The notes under the pieces were generated by a model that saw only the letters and a program-made list of their open reading frames with translations, did no database searches and was not told the DNA's origin. 64,000 nucleotides of DNA from Nymphaea colorata (Eukaryota; Streptophyta; Magnoliopsida; Nymphaeales; Nymphaeaceae): NCBI RefSeq assembly GCF_008831285.2, contig NC_045140.1, forward strand, positions 475,528-539,527. Reading direction: 5' to 3'. Shown in pieces: positions 38,401 to 50,592 of this stretch (position 1 is its first letter; the number at the start of each line of letters is the position of its first letter). Made by a program: the position numbers and the translations under genes.

Positions 38401-41400
38401 TTTTGATGTGGATCGGATCCAACTAATGAGGGTCATGTTGTGTTAAAAAATCCCAACGTGTACCTGGGGCATTCTTGTTATGTTGGAACTTGGAAGTGAG
38501 TCCCATAGTCACAGAAAACGTGTTTTTTTTTTACTTTTCGTGTTTTTTTATTTTTTTCACTTTTTCCATTTTTTAATGTCAAGCAGTTTTTTTTTTTCAT
38601 TTTTCATTTTTTATTTGTTGCAAATCTACTTATCTTTTTGATGTTTGTGTTATTAGTTTTTCACTTATTTCATTTTCCCCACTTTTAGTTTTCTTAAATT
38701 TTTAAAAATTTACTGTTTCCATTTTTTTTCCGTTTTTTTCAAGCTCGTTGTATTATACGTAAGAAAAACCTCGCCATTTAAAACTACAAAACGTTATTTG
38801 TGACTATGGTTGGAACATCTCATGTATTTTTATGTCTTGTGAATTCCTGATTAATGATTTAATGAGACTAGGGCATGCCCAGACAGTTTGAGGCTGCCTT
38901 GGTACTATCAAGGAGATCTCCTCTCCTGTCATCTCCGTTCTCAAGGTGAATAAAATCTGGACAAGAAGATCTGACAGCCATAACTGGAGCTGCATGAAGT
39001 TACATGTTCATTAGAACACCTGGATGTACTTTAGAAACCATTTGGAAGATCTGGAAATTAAAAATTATGTTTCTCATGTTGAAGGGCCAAGAAATTCACT
39101 TGTATGAGGTTCAAAACAAAAGTCAGGTCTCTCTCTCTCTCGCACATGCGCACACGTCTTTCATTTGCATCTGTCAATTCGAGGTCTGATTATCTGTGTC
39201 ATCTTCATATTGGGGCACATAGTGGTACTCATAAAAGTAGATTCTTATTTTTTGCTTTGCCCGCTTACAGGATGGAATGCTGAAACACAAAGGTACATAT
39301 GAAATAATGTCCCCTGAAGACATTGGATTGTCTCGATCTGATGAATCTGGTATTGTTTTGGGAAAGCTTAGGTATAATTCTTTTCTTTTTTTTTTGAATT
39401 ATTATGGTATGGAACACATAAATAATTAACAACGTTTTGTAGTATTAGGGGTGCTGTTGTCTTTCTTCTATAGTTCTATGTATTTGATTTGCATGGCTTA
39501 TAATCTCCTCTCTGCTTTATAGCTATATTCGATGTACTTTCCTCTTACCACCTTGCTCATCATAGTATTTTATGATTATGAAGTTCCATGGCTCTCTAAT
39601 AACTGCGAGTTTCTTTGCAGATTCTCTTTGTAGAGATATAGCTCATGAATTAATGAATTCAGAAATCAGATACTACTGTGTTGAATCCACATGTATCTTG
39701 GATATCTGAAGTCATTCTTGCTTTTCCTAGACAAGATTTTCCAGAAGCAAGAAAACACTGAACTTAGAGATTAAAATGGGGAAGTAATGGATGTTGATAT
39801 TAGTTTCTATTTTGCTAGTGGATTTACTTCTGGATTTTGGTCATACTCAGAGTCTCAGACTAGGTTACCTAGGCAGGCTTCCATGAACTAAGCACCTAAA
39901 GGTGGCAAATGGTTTAGTTGTTTAACAACTTAAAACATAATACTTTTGTCACGTTTAATGCAAGAGTGGCATGGATACGTCTTGCATAGTCCTTAAAAGT
40001 GGTTTTTTTTTTCCTCTTTTTGTTTTTTTTTTTTATGGACACGATTCCTAGACAGACTCCAGCCTCGTGAAACAGATACTTTTTTTATTGATAAAAGTTT
40101 CATTAGCAGTTGACATATACACTTTTAGTGCGGGGAAATTATGGATGATGATATTAGTGTCCATTTAGCTAAATGAGGCACCTTTGGATTCTGATCCTAT
40201 TTAGACAAGCCTGCAGGCTTTTATAAACTATGCACCTCCAGGTGGCAGATGATTTATTCTATTCACTAATCAAAAGTTAAGACTAATAACTTTTGAGTAC
40301 TATTGCATTCTATCCTTGTAAAGAGGCGTGTGATTTGTTTTTGATGTACATGATTCCTAAATTAACAGAAGGAACAGACATAAGCAGTTAGCATATATAC
40401 TTATAAATTTTCGTGTCTGAATTTTGTAACCCCAACGTGGTTGGGCTTTGGCTATCACAAAGCACTTCGAGTCTAAATCTCATGGGCACCATCCTCTGCT
40501 GGAGATGAGGGTGCTAGTGATGGGGTTTTGTCCCTGGAGTGCAACTAAGTCTCGCTTCCTTGGTGTAGTTTCATTTTGTTAAAAAGAAAAACTGAAGAAA
40601 AAGAGTCTGAATGTTTACATGTTATGCTCCCTCTTTGTGTCCGTCTGTGCACAGTCATGTTGAGCATCCAGCACTTTTGTGTGGTCTCTTTTGCTTGGCT
40701 TACTGCTTGTGCCTCTATGTACACCTTGGAAGCCCCAACATTTGTTTGGTTGTTCAATTTGTGCGCTAAAAAGGGCTCACAGTAACTTCAAATTACCTTT
40801 TCAATTTGATTTTGAATGACCTGTCAATCCTTCAACAAAACTGTCCCTTTATAGAGCTGTCAAACTTTTTTGTTCCCACATATCTACAGCAGCCAGTTTT
40901 TATGCTTTGGTTTGGCCTAGCTTGTTTCACATTATAATGCTGCTTTGTGTGCTTTTCTAAAATTTCACTTTTTGTTTTAATTTTGGAATAGTGGGCGTCA
41001 TGCTTTGAGGTCTAAACTTGTACAGGTATGCAAGTTATCTTTTTCACTTCCATCTTCTTTCTTCCTCTTATCACATTTGAAGGTTGTTTTGATCAGTTAA
41101 TTAGTATATCTTGAACTTATAAGTTGTGGACTTCCTCCCCAGCTTGGTAAAGAATTAGATGGGAAAGAATTGGATGATGTCTTCTGGCGTTTCAAAACTA
41201 TGGCTGAGAAGAAGAAGGTTTGTGCAAAAAGAGACAACTCTTTAGCATCTTTATCTTCATTCTTTCAGTTGAGTTCAATTTGGATATTTATCCCCAATTT
41301 TTTCATCAGTTCTATTGTCTCATCTCTACCTTAAGGGAAGTGTGGGCACGGAAAATGTGTTTGTCAGTATTTTGTGTACATAGAGATGCTTATGAAGCAC

Positions 41401-44400
41401 AGATATAGTAATGGACCATATTTGCAAAATGTAAAATATACAAACAGATTTGTCACCATGACAGAAAGATGCATGCAATTTGAGACAGGAGCATGGACAA
41501 AATGAAGGCAAGGAGCCCACTTGCCCAGGAAACATGGGTTGCTACCTTAATGATACTGCCATACTGGATTGTAGTCTGGAAATAGCCCCGAGATTTTGAG
41601 AAAGACTATGTGGTTCTGGATATTTGACTTCTTACTATCCTGCTGGTTTATATTATTTTGGCAGTTGGGACACTCGGTAAGATTTTGACTAGGTTGTTAC
41701 ATAGATTACTTGATTACATGCACCATATATAGGTTTTTGTAAATACTTACATATCAAGTGCCTAAAAGATTCATCAATATTTGAAGCTCAAAAGATCATA
41801 ATTCTGCATTAAAAGAAAACATTGTTCAAGTATTTATCCTTGGGAAACAGACTATAGCAAACATGGCTATGATGTTAGATTTAAAAAAATATTAAACAAA
41901 ATTATGGATCTTGATTGTCATATTTCAATAGAGATAGTTTAGCTGGCAATACTCCAGTCACTCCTACACACACAGACACAGGCTACTGGCTGTTCTCTGA
42001 CTATCGATCATTTTCTCTTCCAATGTACCAAACCAGGTACTTGTGTTCTGCTGATAGCAGAACTCTCTTAGCATACTTGCATATGTGCCTGGAATCAGAA
42101 CATTCAACTACCAGTTTATATTGTTGGCGTGGCTTATTCCCGGTCCTCCCGGCATTAAGGATTGAAAGATGTGCTTTTTCTATTTGCATTGTATGTTGTT
42201 TTAAGAATTGAAAGATCAAACATGCATATAATACAATTCTTTTGAATTTTGTTCATTTTCTATGTTGGTAAAAAGTGATCATGTTCAACTATCCTTGATT
42301 TTGTATCATTTTGCTATTAGATATTATGCTCATTTTCTCTTTTCTTAGTCAAAGTAATCCCTTGTGTTAATTACAGCATCTAAGTGATGAAGATATAGAA
42401 GCATTAGTTTCTGATAAAATCTTCCAGCCTCAAACAATTTGGTCTCTGGAGAATGTACAGGTATAATACATTTTATCTTATCCCGTACTTTTCCCATCAC
42501 AAGATGCTTGTTGCTTATGATTTCTATAATGCAGGTTACTTGTGGAACCTTGGGTCTTTCAACAGGAACTGTTAAATTAGTTGGACCTGATGGTGCAAGA
42601 CATGTAGCATGTGCAGTTGGCACAGGCCCTGTAGATGCAACATATAAAGCTATTGATAGCATTGTACAGGTAGACTCAAAACTATTTCCTTTATTTGATC
42701 CATTCCCAATCACAATATGTTCTTTGTATACACCAAAAGAACTTTCTGTTGTTTATGGGATTTGATTTCTTGTGAAAATAGATAGTTATAAGATAAGAAC
42801 TTTTTCATCAAGAGAAATGAGAATACTTTATTGGCAAGCAGAAAATTCAGGTTCACATTATGCACATATCGTCACCGTTTCCCACATTGGAACGTCTGAC
42901 ATTCTTGCCTTTCGTTTCTTCTCTCTTTATCTTCTTGCTGTGTATTGTTATTGGAGATTTCTCACACCTGTGGCTGTATATTTCCAACTTAATCTCAATT
43001 ATGTTTTTACCTTTTTGACATTTGCATCAAGACTTTTGCCTCTCAACTGATTATAAGAGGGTATTTTATATCCAGATTCTATAGAAATAATTGCATTTGT
43101 CATATCCTAGAAATGGAATGAGGTTGGTACTACATGCATTACAGAATCATCTCCCAACTTCATTTTTTGCCTGTCCGATCATATGTTTGGGACTCGTTGT
43201 TTTGAAAACATGAAGCCGTATGAGGAAAAACTTTTGATTGAGTCCGAAACACTCAACCTGCCACTGGGTGTTCTACCACAAGACTTGTCACCTAGTTTCG
43301 CTCTTGTCTTTCTGCTAAAACTAACCATATGGTCTTACGCTAGCATTTGCAGGATCAAAAACAGGGAGCATAACATCATCCTCATTAACCTCATCCACGA
43401 GGGCTCACCATAGTCCATTTATGCTTCTTTCATATCTTTCCTAGCTTTTTTTTACTTTTAAAGCATTTGTCATGTACATAGATTTCCACTGCTGGCACTG
43501 ATATTGATTTGTCAGTGCACAGAGCAACATTCTGATGTGCCTCGGCTAAATGGTGTTTTGGCTGAGCGACCCCTACTAATAAGCCTTTTCTTTGTGGTAG
43601 TTGCAACTTACAAATGATTTTCAGTTGATTATTTTCCTTCACCTATGTGCACCTTTGTCGCTGGGGGTTATTTGAAGTCAATCTTTAAAAGCAGTAGAAA
43701 TCTATCGTAAAAAGTGGAAGGTTTTATATAGAGGTGGGCATTGGGCCGGGTACCGGACGGATACCTGGTACCCAGCCTGATCGGGCCTGGGTTTGGGCTG
43801 GTTAAAATGAAGAATATTTTTTTTAAATATAAAATAATATTTTTTGAATATAAAGTACATTTTTAATAATAACATATATATTATTAGTAAAATAAAAATA
43901 ATATTAAAAACTTACCGAGTTGAATCGAGCCTCGTCAGGCCCAGGCTCGGGTTTTGATCATCGGGCCAGCCCAATATGCCCAGGCCTAGTTTTATACCTT
44001 TGGTGGTATAAATTGAAATCCCCTCTTTCTTCAACTGTAAATCAATATCTCATGTGTAAATCTAGCTTTAAATCAATGTTTTCTGCCCCTAGGTGGCAAG
44101 TTCTCCTCATACGTAACCTGTAAGCAGCCTTCAACAACTTGAGCTCAGGATAACTAGTAAATATACCAGAGGGTCGTGTTTGTAGGGTTGTCTTCCTTGG
44201 TGGGCTCCATGTGTCGTATAAAGTGGGTGGCATGCATTTCTCAGATTTATGAAGTGTGTTTTCTCGGTAAATGTTGATAATTCTTGTGTCCATCTGAACG
44301 TTACATATATTAAACCAGATGGGAAATAAAGGAATTTATATTTATACAGTGATATGTTTTTACTTGGTGGATATGAATCATGCTTGTCTTCTTCAGAGCT

Positions 44401-45023
44401 TGACAAGCAAAAATCCTAGTTTTACTTCTCTTTGTTCATTTACCTATGCTTTGTAAATATATGCGAGTTTCTGGTAAATGTGCCCAAAGTATATGTGAGC
44501 TTGATGATCTGCTTCTGCTTTCTGTTTTAAAATTTTGGTGCTGGACTCAATTATCAACTTAATCTCTGGTTTTTGAAGGTGCCAGTAACACTTCTAGAAT
44601 ACAGTCTAAATTCTGTCACCGAGGGTATTGATGCAATAGCCCATACACGGGTAGTTATACGTGGGGAGAACAGCCATACGGCTACACATGCCTTAAATGG
44701 GGAAACAATCCATCGCACTTTCAGGTTTGAGAGATATCTGCTAACTGGTGTTGACTTTTGTTAAATGCATTTGGCATGTTTTCACTTCTGAAAAATACTG
44801 TTCTGCTTCCTGGAATTAACTCTTGTTCGATGTTCAGATTGACTGAAAACTGTGTTTCTCTTTCAGTGGTTCAGGAGCCGAGATGGATGTTGTTGTATCT
44901 AGTGTTCGGGCATATGTGAGTGCTCTGAACAAGATGCTAGGTTTCAAGTCTGCTTCATCGAGAAAGACATTGAACAGCAGCCAAGAAATTGTTGGGAAGG
45001 AATCGCTTGCTTTTGTTGATTAA
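35483..45023 (+). CDS. IPMS: 2-isopropylmalate synthase, 12 exons, 568 aa, no obvious transit peptide
   Basis: It condenses acetyl-CoA with 2-oxoisovalerate, the first committed step of leucine synthesis, normally in plastids. Exons: 35483-35982, 37041-37254, 37354-37434, 37845-37937, 38021-38107, 39271-39371, 40992-41025, 41143-41217, 42377-42460, 42535-42669, 44579-44724 and 44867-45023; the sum is 1707 nt, in frame. The HMGL-like TIM barrel includes [14 protein letters not shown] (about 20-33), the metal-binding HCHNDLG (224-230) and NGIGERAGN (252-260). Exons 9-12 encode the C-terminal leucine-sensing domain, ending [17 protein letters not shown]; its presence argues against a methylthioalkylmalate synthase. 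Intron 5 has a GC donor. Most plant IPMS proteins are about 60 residues longer at the N-terminus; here an in-frame TAA precedes the first ATG, so the transit peptide is missing unless an upstream exon exists. The usual FSPEDAGR motif reads FGTEDAGR. Confidence 0.92.
38108..38109 (+). other. Non-canonical GC donor of IPMS intron 5
   Basis: Exon 5 ends at the HESGIHQ codons and must join the DGMLKHKG codons of exon 6. The only junction that keeps this conserved protein sequence is CAG|GCATGT with the acceptor TTACAG at 39265-39270, a GC-AG intron. The flank fits the known GC-AG donor pattern. Confidence 0.8.
38503..38809 (+). mobile_element. MITE family B, reference copy in IPMS intron 5
   Basis: Terminal inverted repeats CCATAGTCACAGAAAACG and CGTTATTTGTGACTATGG (imperfect) bound a T-rich core with TTCAAGCTCGTTGTATTATAC and AAGAAAAACCTCGCCATTTAAAAC. 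The same termini occur at 31476 and about 32300. Confidence 0.8.
39776..40380. repeat. Diverged direct duplication in IPMS intron 6
   Basis: About 39776-40060 and 40133-40380 share, in order, GGGGAARTWATGGATG, GATATTAGT, GGATTYTG, GCACCTMMAGGTGGCA and a GATTCCTA-containing end. The copies are clearly diverged, so this is old. Confidence 0.65.
43732..43989 (+). mobile_element. MITE family A, copy 2 in IPMS intron 10
   Basis: AGGTGGGCATTGGGCCGGG, then ACCTGGTACCC and TCGGGCCTGGGTTTGGGCTGG at the left; a pure A/T core; CAGGCCCAGGCTCGGG and CGGGCCAGCCCAATATGCCC at the right. Order and spacing match copies 1 and 3. Confidence 0.75.
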
Positions 45024-47131
45024 CAATGAATGCTTGAAAATGGAAATTTGAGTGGGTGAAAACAGTTTGAAACGAAGAACGAAGTCATTGAGTCAAGGTC
45101 ACATTAAGGAGATTGTTGTTCGTGGGCACATAAGTTCAAGATGTGATATGTGCCTGACCGTAGAATGTCCACCCTAAGGATATGCTTGTAGCAAACAACA
45201 AAGATTTGATTATTCAGTAGCAAATTGTTCTATTATTTCAAAATATTACCTATTTGCAAGCTAAATTTTCCATTGCATTGCGGTATACCAGAGACGGTGT
45301 TAACTTTTCTAGAGTAAAGAGTTTTTATGAGATATACATGGCATTAGAGAATATTATGTCTAGTAAATGAAATTCTGTATCTTATATAGTTTTTTATCAT
45401 TTTGTATATGATATTATAGCATCAATATATTCCTAATTCGATGTTTAAGTTTCTTATTCTTCTAAAATTAGAAGTCAGGTTCAGGTAGGTCCGGTCGTGA
45501 CTTGATTTGGAGTCACTCTAAGTCAGTTCTCTAAAATTAATAGGCATACAGCAACCACACATAATTCACCGCTTGGACCTTACACCACGCAATGATAAAT
45601 TTAAGTATCTAAGGTTCCTCGAGAATTCACATATAAAGTCATTAATCTAAGTAAGAAACAAAAATCTTCCACGTTTCTTTAGCTGTTTGACTAAGCACTT
45701 CTTTATCATCCTTTGGAGGTGAAGGTGGCGGTGGCAGGGACTGCACTGATGGTTGTGGTGGATCATTTATCATTTTCTTATTTAGAGTTAGGAACTGTTA
45801 TATCTTTCAAATTTTCAGTAGGTTGATCATTTTGTTCCTCAAAATCATGAATTGTTTAATCAGCATCATCTAAGCTTGCAATAGCTTCTTCTCTCATACA
45901 TGAACATGTGGAGGTACGTAAGGGCAAACTTTGGTACCTGTGTCGTCATACCCGTACTCATGTTGCCGTACCTGACCCAAAGTGAGTACTTGGATACACT
46001 TGGGTACTTCTTATATCGAAAATGATTCAAACTCCTTAATTTTACTTTATTTAAAATTTTTCAACTCAGTTTTCATTTTGATTTTAAAGTTATTGTTCAT
46101 TAACATGGAATATTTTTTTAATTTATATCATTTGTTTATTTAAATGTTACTTTCATTTTGACTTTTTTGATTATTTTGCATATATACATATATATACCTT
46201 GCCGTACCTTCGTATCTACATTTTCTAAAGTTGTCGTATCTGTACCCATAACTCCATACTCATACCCGAACCAAATTTGCATCCCCATGCTTTTGGGTGC
46301 ATTTCATGAGCCAGTTCGGCTTTCTATCTCGTAGAACTGCCTTGTGATTTAAGTTGCATGTGAATGAATCACCTCTCCTACACAGGTTTTTCCCGGTAAA
46401 ATGATGGATCACTTCTCTTACTTTTTTTATTTTCTCACTAGCCTATAGGAGAAGTATAGTCTTTTCATTTTTCATGCAGGTATAACCAGCATGCATGTTG
46501 ATTATTCGATGTGTAGGATCTTACAAAATGATGTAAGGTTGTGGTCTAGCACACAATTTTGTTCTGAAGTCAGAAGTTATTTCCACTCCCATCATTGTAA
46601 TGTTTATTGGATGGCATCCTAAATGTACTACTAGTTGAATTGGTGTTGCTTATTTGGTGTATTTGACTGTGTAGAATTGATCTGCACTAGGCTGTATATC
46701 TAGGAATAACCTGCCTCCCCCTATACCAGTTTGAGTGTTATTTATTTCTGGGAGAATTGACATCTTTATCAAATTTACTTGCGCTTTTTCTGGTTTGTGT
46801 AAGGTACTGGTATGATACTCCTGTTTTAGATGTGAAAAAATGATGTATTTCAATGAAGAAAACCAGATGGGAAGCCGTTTGGGAGACAGAGAATGAGAAT
46901 CAGTACAATTTTTTTACCTCCAGCTATACATCTGTTCACATTTTTGTTCATTGAATTTTAAAGGGTCCACTCGTGGCAGTCAAATGAGATGGTTTGACGG
47001 AGAGTGCAGTCCAGCTTGCCCCGCTGGTGAATGCAAGGCTAGCAAGCATCACCCCTGTTGGTGTAGGATTTACGGTGTACCGACAAGCTAACCAAATCTA
47101 CTGCTGGTCTCTAGTGTTTTGCATATGCAAC
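44295..47131 (+). repeat. Inverted segmental duplication, plus-strand copy (IPMS 3' end and flank)
   Basis: From TGAACGTTACATATATTAAACC to GCATATGCAACT this segment matches the reverse complement of 58859-62598, apart from about 870 bp present only in the other copy. It covers the end of IPMS intron 10, exons 11-12 and about 2.1 kb of 3' flank. The flank holds no gene; it contains a TACCCGTACTC-type repeat at about 45920-46290 that both copies share. Confidence 0.9.
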
Positions 47132-47144
47132 TTTAATTTTTGAA

Positions 47145-47412
47145 ACCCAAGCATGGGCCCAGCCCAATCCGGCAGAGTTAATTTTTTTTAATATAAAATA
47201 AAAAATTTTAAATATAAAATTATTTTTAATAATAAAATATATATCATTATTAAATAAAACCAATATAAAAAATAACTCGAGCTGAATAGGGCCTCGTTGG
47301 GCCGACCTGAGCTGGCCCAATACATTATTGTGTAAGCCTAAGACAGCTTTTTCAGGCCCAAACCCAGGCCCGATTGGGCTGAGTATGAGGTACCAGCCTA
47401 ATGCCCAAGCTT
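47145..47412 (-). mobile_element. MITE family A, copy 3 (inverted, at a duplication junction)
   Basis: Read on the minus strand it begins GCTTGGGCATTAGGCTGG, continues with CAATCGGGCCTGGGTTTGGGC, an A/T core, and ends GGGCTGGGCCCATGC, matching copies 1 and 2. It sits exactly between the end of the IPMS 3'-flank homology (47131) and the start of the IPMS 5'-flank homology (47413). Confidence 0.75.
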
Positions 47413-47917
47413 AAAATTAATAGTGCTTTATAAAAATCAAACTGACCATAGAACTTTCATCGACCTGGACGGATCATCATTAATAATTGGTAGAATTTCA
47501 TCTAGGTTTGAGTCAAAAATTAATAACCTAGGTGCGGATTCCAATCTATCTGGATCCGTGCTTTGACCAATCAATTTGGATCAGTATTTTTTGCGACCAA
47601 CATCCAAATCCCTTTAGGAGCTCACGAGGAATTTATGTGGTATAAAAAACTAAATTACCTTAATCTAAATCGAGTTTAGATATCCGACGGCAAACTCAAA
47701 TTTAGTTAATTATATCGAGACTCGACCCGTTTGCATCCCTCCGACTGGATTGGCGGCAAGATCCTTTCACTAATTAGATTCGGAACCAGAACTGTGACTG
47801 AGTCCGCTGACATCATTTTAACGCCCCCTTCAGTTCCCTCTCACTAGTAAGTACGAAAATCCTCCAACTTGGCTGCAGCCGCCCACGACAGAGCAGAGGA
47901 GGAGCGAACAGATTCCT

Positions 47918-48202
47918 ATGGCTTCATTAGTTCTAAGCCATAACTTCAGCATCTGTAATAGGTCCTATTGTATCATTGGCACCCCAAACCAGAAGTTGCG
48001 CACCTCAGCATTCTGGCCGAGGATAGTAAGTTGCTGTGTTGGGCAATCCCAACTGGTCTACTACTTGTCGCACATTCTGGATCCCAACTACGTTCGTATG
48101 GGAAGCAATCGCCCAGCACCACCATGACCAGCAAGAAGAAGCTCGACATCGCTATACAGCTCTCCTAGCTTGGTGTCGACAACATAGAAGCTAGTTTCCA
48201 AA
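47918..48202 (+). pseudogene. IPMS exon-1 pseudogene, unit 1
   Basis: Starts MASLVLSHNFSICNRSY, includes GTPNQKLRTSAF and ILDPNYVR, then a roughly 30-nt deletion removes the DTTLRDGEQ codons and shifts the frame before MTSKKKLDIAIQLS. It ends near the IEASF codons and passes into GC-rich repeat. The first about 60 residues look like a plastid transit peptide. The 5' flank is homologous to 34913-35070. Confidence 0.85.
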
Positions 48203-48690
48203 CGGCGCAGCCATGCCTGGTCAGGTCCGCCAGGCCAAGCCTGGCCAGGACACAGCCCAAACCGAACACGCCCGGCCAGGACATGGTCGACTATGCCTAG
48301 CCTGGTCTGGCCAGGACATGTCCGTCCAGACCCGACCACGTCCGATTGGGCCACGGCCAGCCAAACCCTACGACAGCAGCCCAACCCAGCTCGGCCATGT
48401 CCGCCAAGCCACGCCCAGCTCAGCCCGGTCCACCAGGCCATGCCCAGATAGGTTCACCACGCTTGGCCAGGTATGCCAAGGCTGGCCTTGGCCGTCCAAT
48501 CTAGCCCCACTAGGCATGGTATAGGCCATGGCCGCCCAGTCTGGCATTGGCCAGGTACGGTCTATGCCACGGCCCACCACACCCAGCCAGGTCCGGTGGG
48601 TCATGACGGGGACAAGGCCGGGCCATGGTCGACCATGTCAGCCCGGCCTGGCGAGGTCCTTCCTGGACAAGGCCGGCCAGGCCACGTGCG
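48203..48690. repeat. GC-rich degenerate minisatellite, tract 1
   Basis: Imperfect repeats of words such as CCAGCCAGGTCCG, GCCATGCCCAG and GGCCACGGCC, with few TA-containing stop codons, so long open frames appear in several frames on both strands. No protein family is recognised. Confidence 0.8.
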
Positions 48691-49035
48691 TAGATTCTAA
48701 TCTATCCCGATTAGTGACCAATCTATTTGGAACAAATTTTTTTTTTTTGTGACCAACATCCAAAATCCCTTTAGCAACTCATAAAAAATTTTTATGGTAT
48801 AAAAAACTAAATTACCTTAATCTAAATCAAGTATGGATGACCGACTCCAAACAAAAATTAGTTAATTATATTGAGACCCGACCCCTGTTTGCATCCCTCG
48901 AAGTAGATTGGCGGCGGGATTGAGTCCCCTCACATAATTTCATCGCCCTTTCAGTTCACTCTCACTGATAAGTACGAAAATCCTCCAACTTGGTTGTAAC
49001 CACTGACAGCAGAGTAGAGGACTGAGCGGATTCCC

Positions 49036-49310
49036 ATGGCTTCATTAGTCCTAAACCCAAACTTTAGCATCCATAATGAATCCTACCGTATCGTCGTTAA
49101 CCCAAACTAGAAGTTGTGTGTCTCTGCCTTCCGGCTGAGGATTGTCCGCAGCTGTGATGGGTAGTCCATGTCGGTCTACTACCCGTCGGACATCCCGGAT
49201 CCCAACTACGTTCGCATATTCGATATTATCTATCACGATCGGGAGCAGTTGCCTGGCACCACTATGACCAGCAAGGAGAAGCTCAACATCGCTATGCAGC
49301 TCTCTCGGTC
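49036..49310 (+). pseudogene. IPMS exon-1 pseudogene, unit 2
   Basis: Begins MASLVLNPNFSI, but a TAG follows in the PNQKL region. Later codons are largely kept ([26 protein letters not shown]) with the DTTLRDGEQ motif degraded. It breaks off earlier than the other units, at the QLSR codons. Confidence 0.85.
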
Positions 49311-49640
49311 CGCTACGCCACGACCTGGATGGGCCACACCAAGCCATTACACGACCGGCCATGCCTAGCCAGGTCCGGCAATTCTGGCCCAGGTACGTCC
49401 ATGCCACTGCCGGCAAATACCGGCCAGGGCACGGTCGGGCTTGGCCATCCAAACCCGGCTATGTCCAACTGAGTCACGGCCGGCCATGCCTACCCTGGTC
49501 CAACCATGCTTAGTGTGGTGGCCAGGCCTTGGCTGTCCAATCTGGCTTTGGGTAGATCCGGTCCAAGCCACGGGAGGCCAGTACTGGGCATGACCGATTG
49601 GGCCATGGCAGCCCAACCTAGTCGGCCACGTCACGCTGAG
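49311..49640. repeat. GC-rich degenerate minisatellite, tract 2
   Basis: Same word composition as tract 1 (CCGGCCATGCCTAGCCAGGTCC and related). Confidence 0.75.
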
Positions 49641-49687
49641 TGACTGAGTCCGCTGACATCTTTTCATTGCCCCTTTAATTTCCTTTT

Positions 49688-49880
49688 GGCTGAAGATCGT
49701 CTGTTGTTGTTAGGCAGTCCCGACCGATCTACTAACCATCGCACATCCTGAATCCCAACAAGGTTCGCATATTCAATATTGTCCACCATAATGAGGACCA
49801 GTCACCCAGCCCTCCCATGACCAGCAAGGAAAAGCTCAACATCATAGAAGTTGGGCTCGACATCATAGAAGCTGGTTTGC
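49688..49880 (+). pseudogene. IPMS exon-1 pseudogene, unit 3 (partial)
   Basis: Lacks the start and first about 30 codons, because 5' UTR sequence (GCCCCTTTAATTTCC) joins directly to the CTTTTGGCTGAAGATCGTCTG region. Degraded NPNYVR, DTT and MTSKEKLN codons follow, with a local duplication around GACATCATAGAAG. Ends in the shared fusion point. Confidence 0.8.
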
Positions 49881-50145
49881 CGATGGCCGACAGCCCAGCA
49901 CGGCCAGGACACGGCAAACCAATAACAACCAAGTCTGGTTGGGCCACGGTCAGGCATGGTTGTCCAAAACCGACATGTCTGGCCGGGTGATGGTAGGCCA
50001 GACCCGTCCAGGACCGGCTGGGCCATTGTCGGCCAGACCCTGCCACGACAGCCTAGCCACGCCAGCCTAGCCACGCCACGATCGGCCACATCAGCCCATC
50101 TTGGCCATGCCTAGCCCTGCTGACAGACCACGCCCATCCACAGCA
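49881..50145. repeat. GC-rich degenerate minisatellite, tract 3
   Basis: Starts GGCCGACAGCCCAGCACGG after the IPMS fragment, like tracts 4 and 5, and ends at a new 5' UTR-like stretch (TGACTGAGTCTGCTGACATC). Confidence 0.75.
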
Positions 50146-50284
50146 GCGGGGTGCGAAGTGACTGAGTCTGCTGACATCATTTCATCAGCCCCTTCAGTTC
50201 CCTCACACTGATGATGACTGCGAAAATCATCTAACTTGGCTGCAGCCGCTGACAACAGAGTAGAGAAGAAGCGAACATATTTTC

Positions 50285-50592
50285 ATTGTTTCATAAGTCA
50301 TAAACTCTAACTTTAGCATCCGTAATAAGCCATACTGTATCGTCGGAACCCCAAACCAATAGTTTCCAGTCTCTGCCTTTTGGCCGAAGATCGTCTGTTG
50401 TTGCACTGGGCAGTCTCGGCCGGTCTACTAACCATCACACATATCGGATTCGTTCTACGTTCGCATATTTAATACTACCCACCGCGTTTGGGAGCAGTCG
50501 TCCGACGCCACCATGATCATCCAGGAGAAGCTCGACATCGCTAGGCAGCTCTCCTGGCTTGGTGTGGACATCATATAAGGTAGTTTTCCAAT
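50285..50592 (+). pseudogene. IPMS exon-1 pseudogene, unit 4
   Basis: The start codon position reads ATT. GTCGGAACCCCAAACC, CCGGTCTACTAACC, ACTACCCACCGC and CAGGAGAAGCTCGACATCGC follow exon 1. An in-frame TAA replaces the stretch before the fusion point. AT-rich leader sequence is absent upstream. Confidence 0.85.

Noticed and set aside
35483-45023. Methylthioalkylmalate synthase (glucosinolate pathway) instead of IPMS
   Set aside because: The C-terminal leucine-sensing domain encoded by exons 9-12 is present; MAM enzymes lack it.
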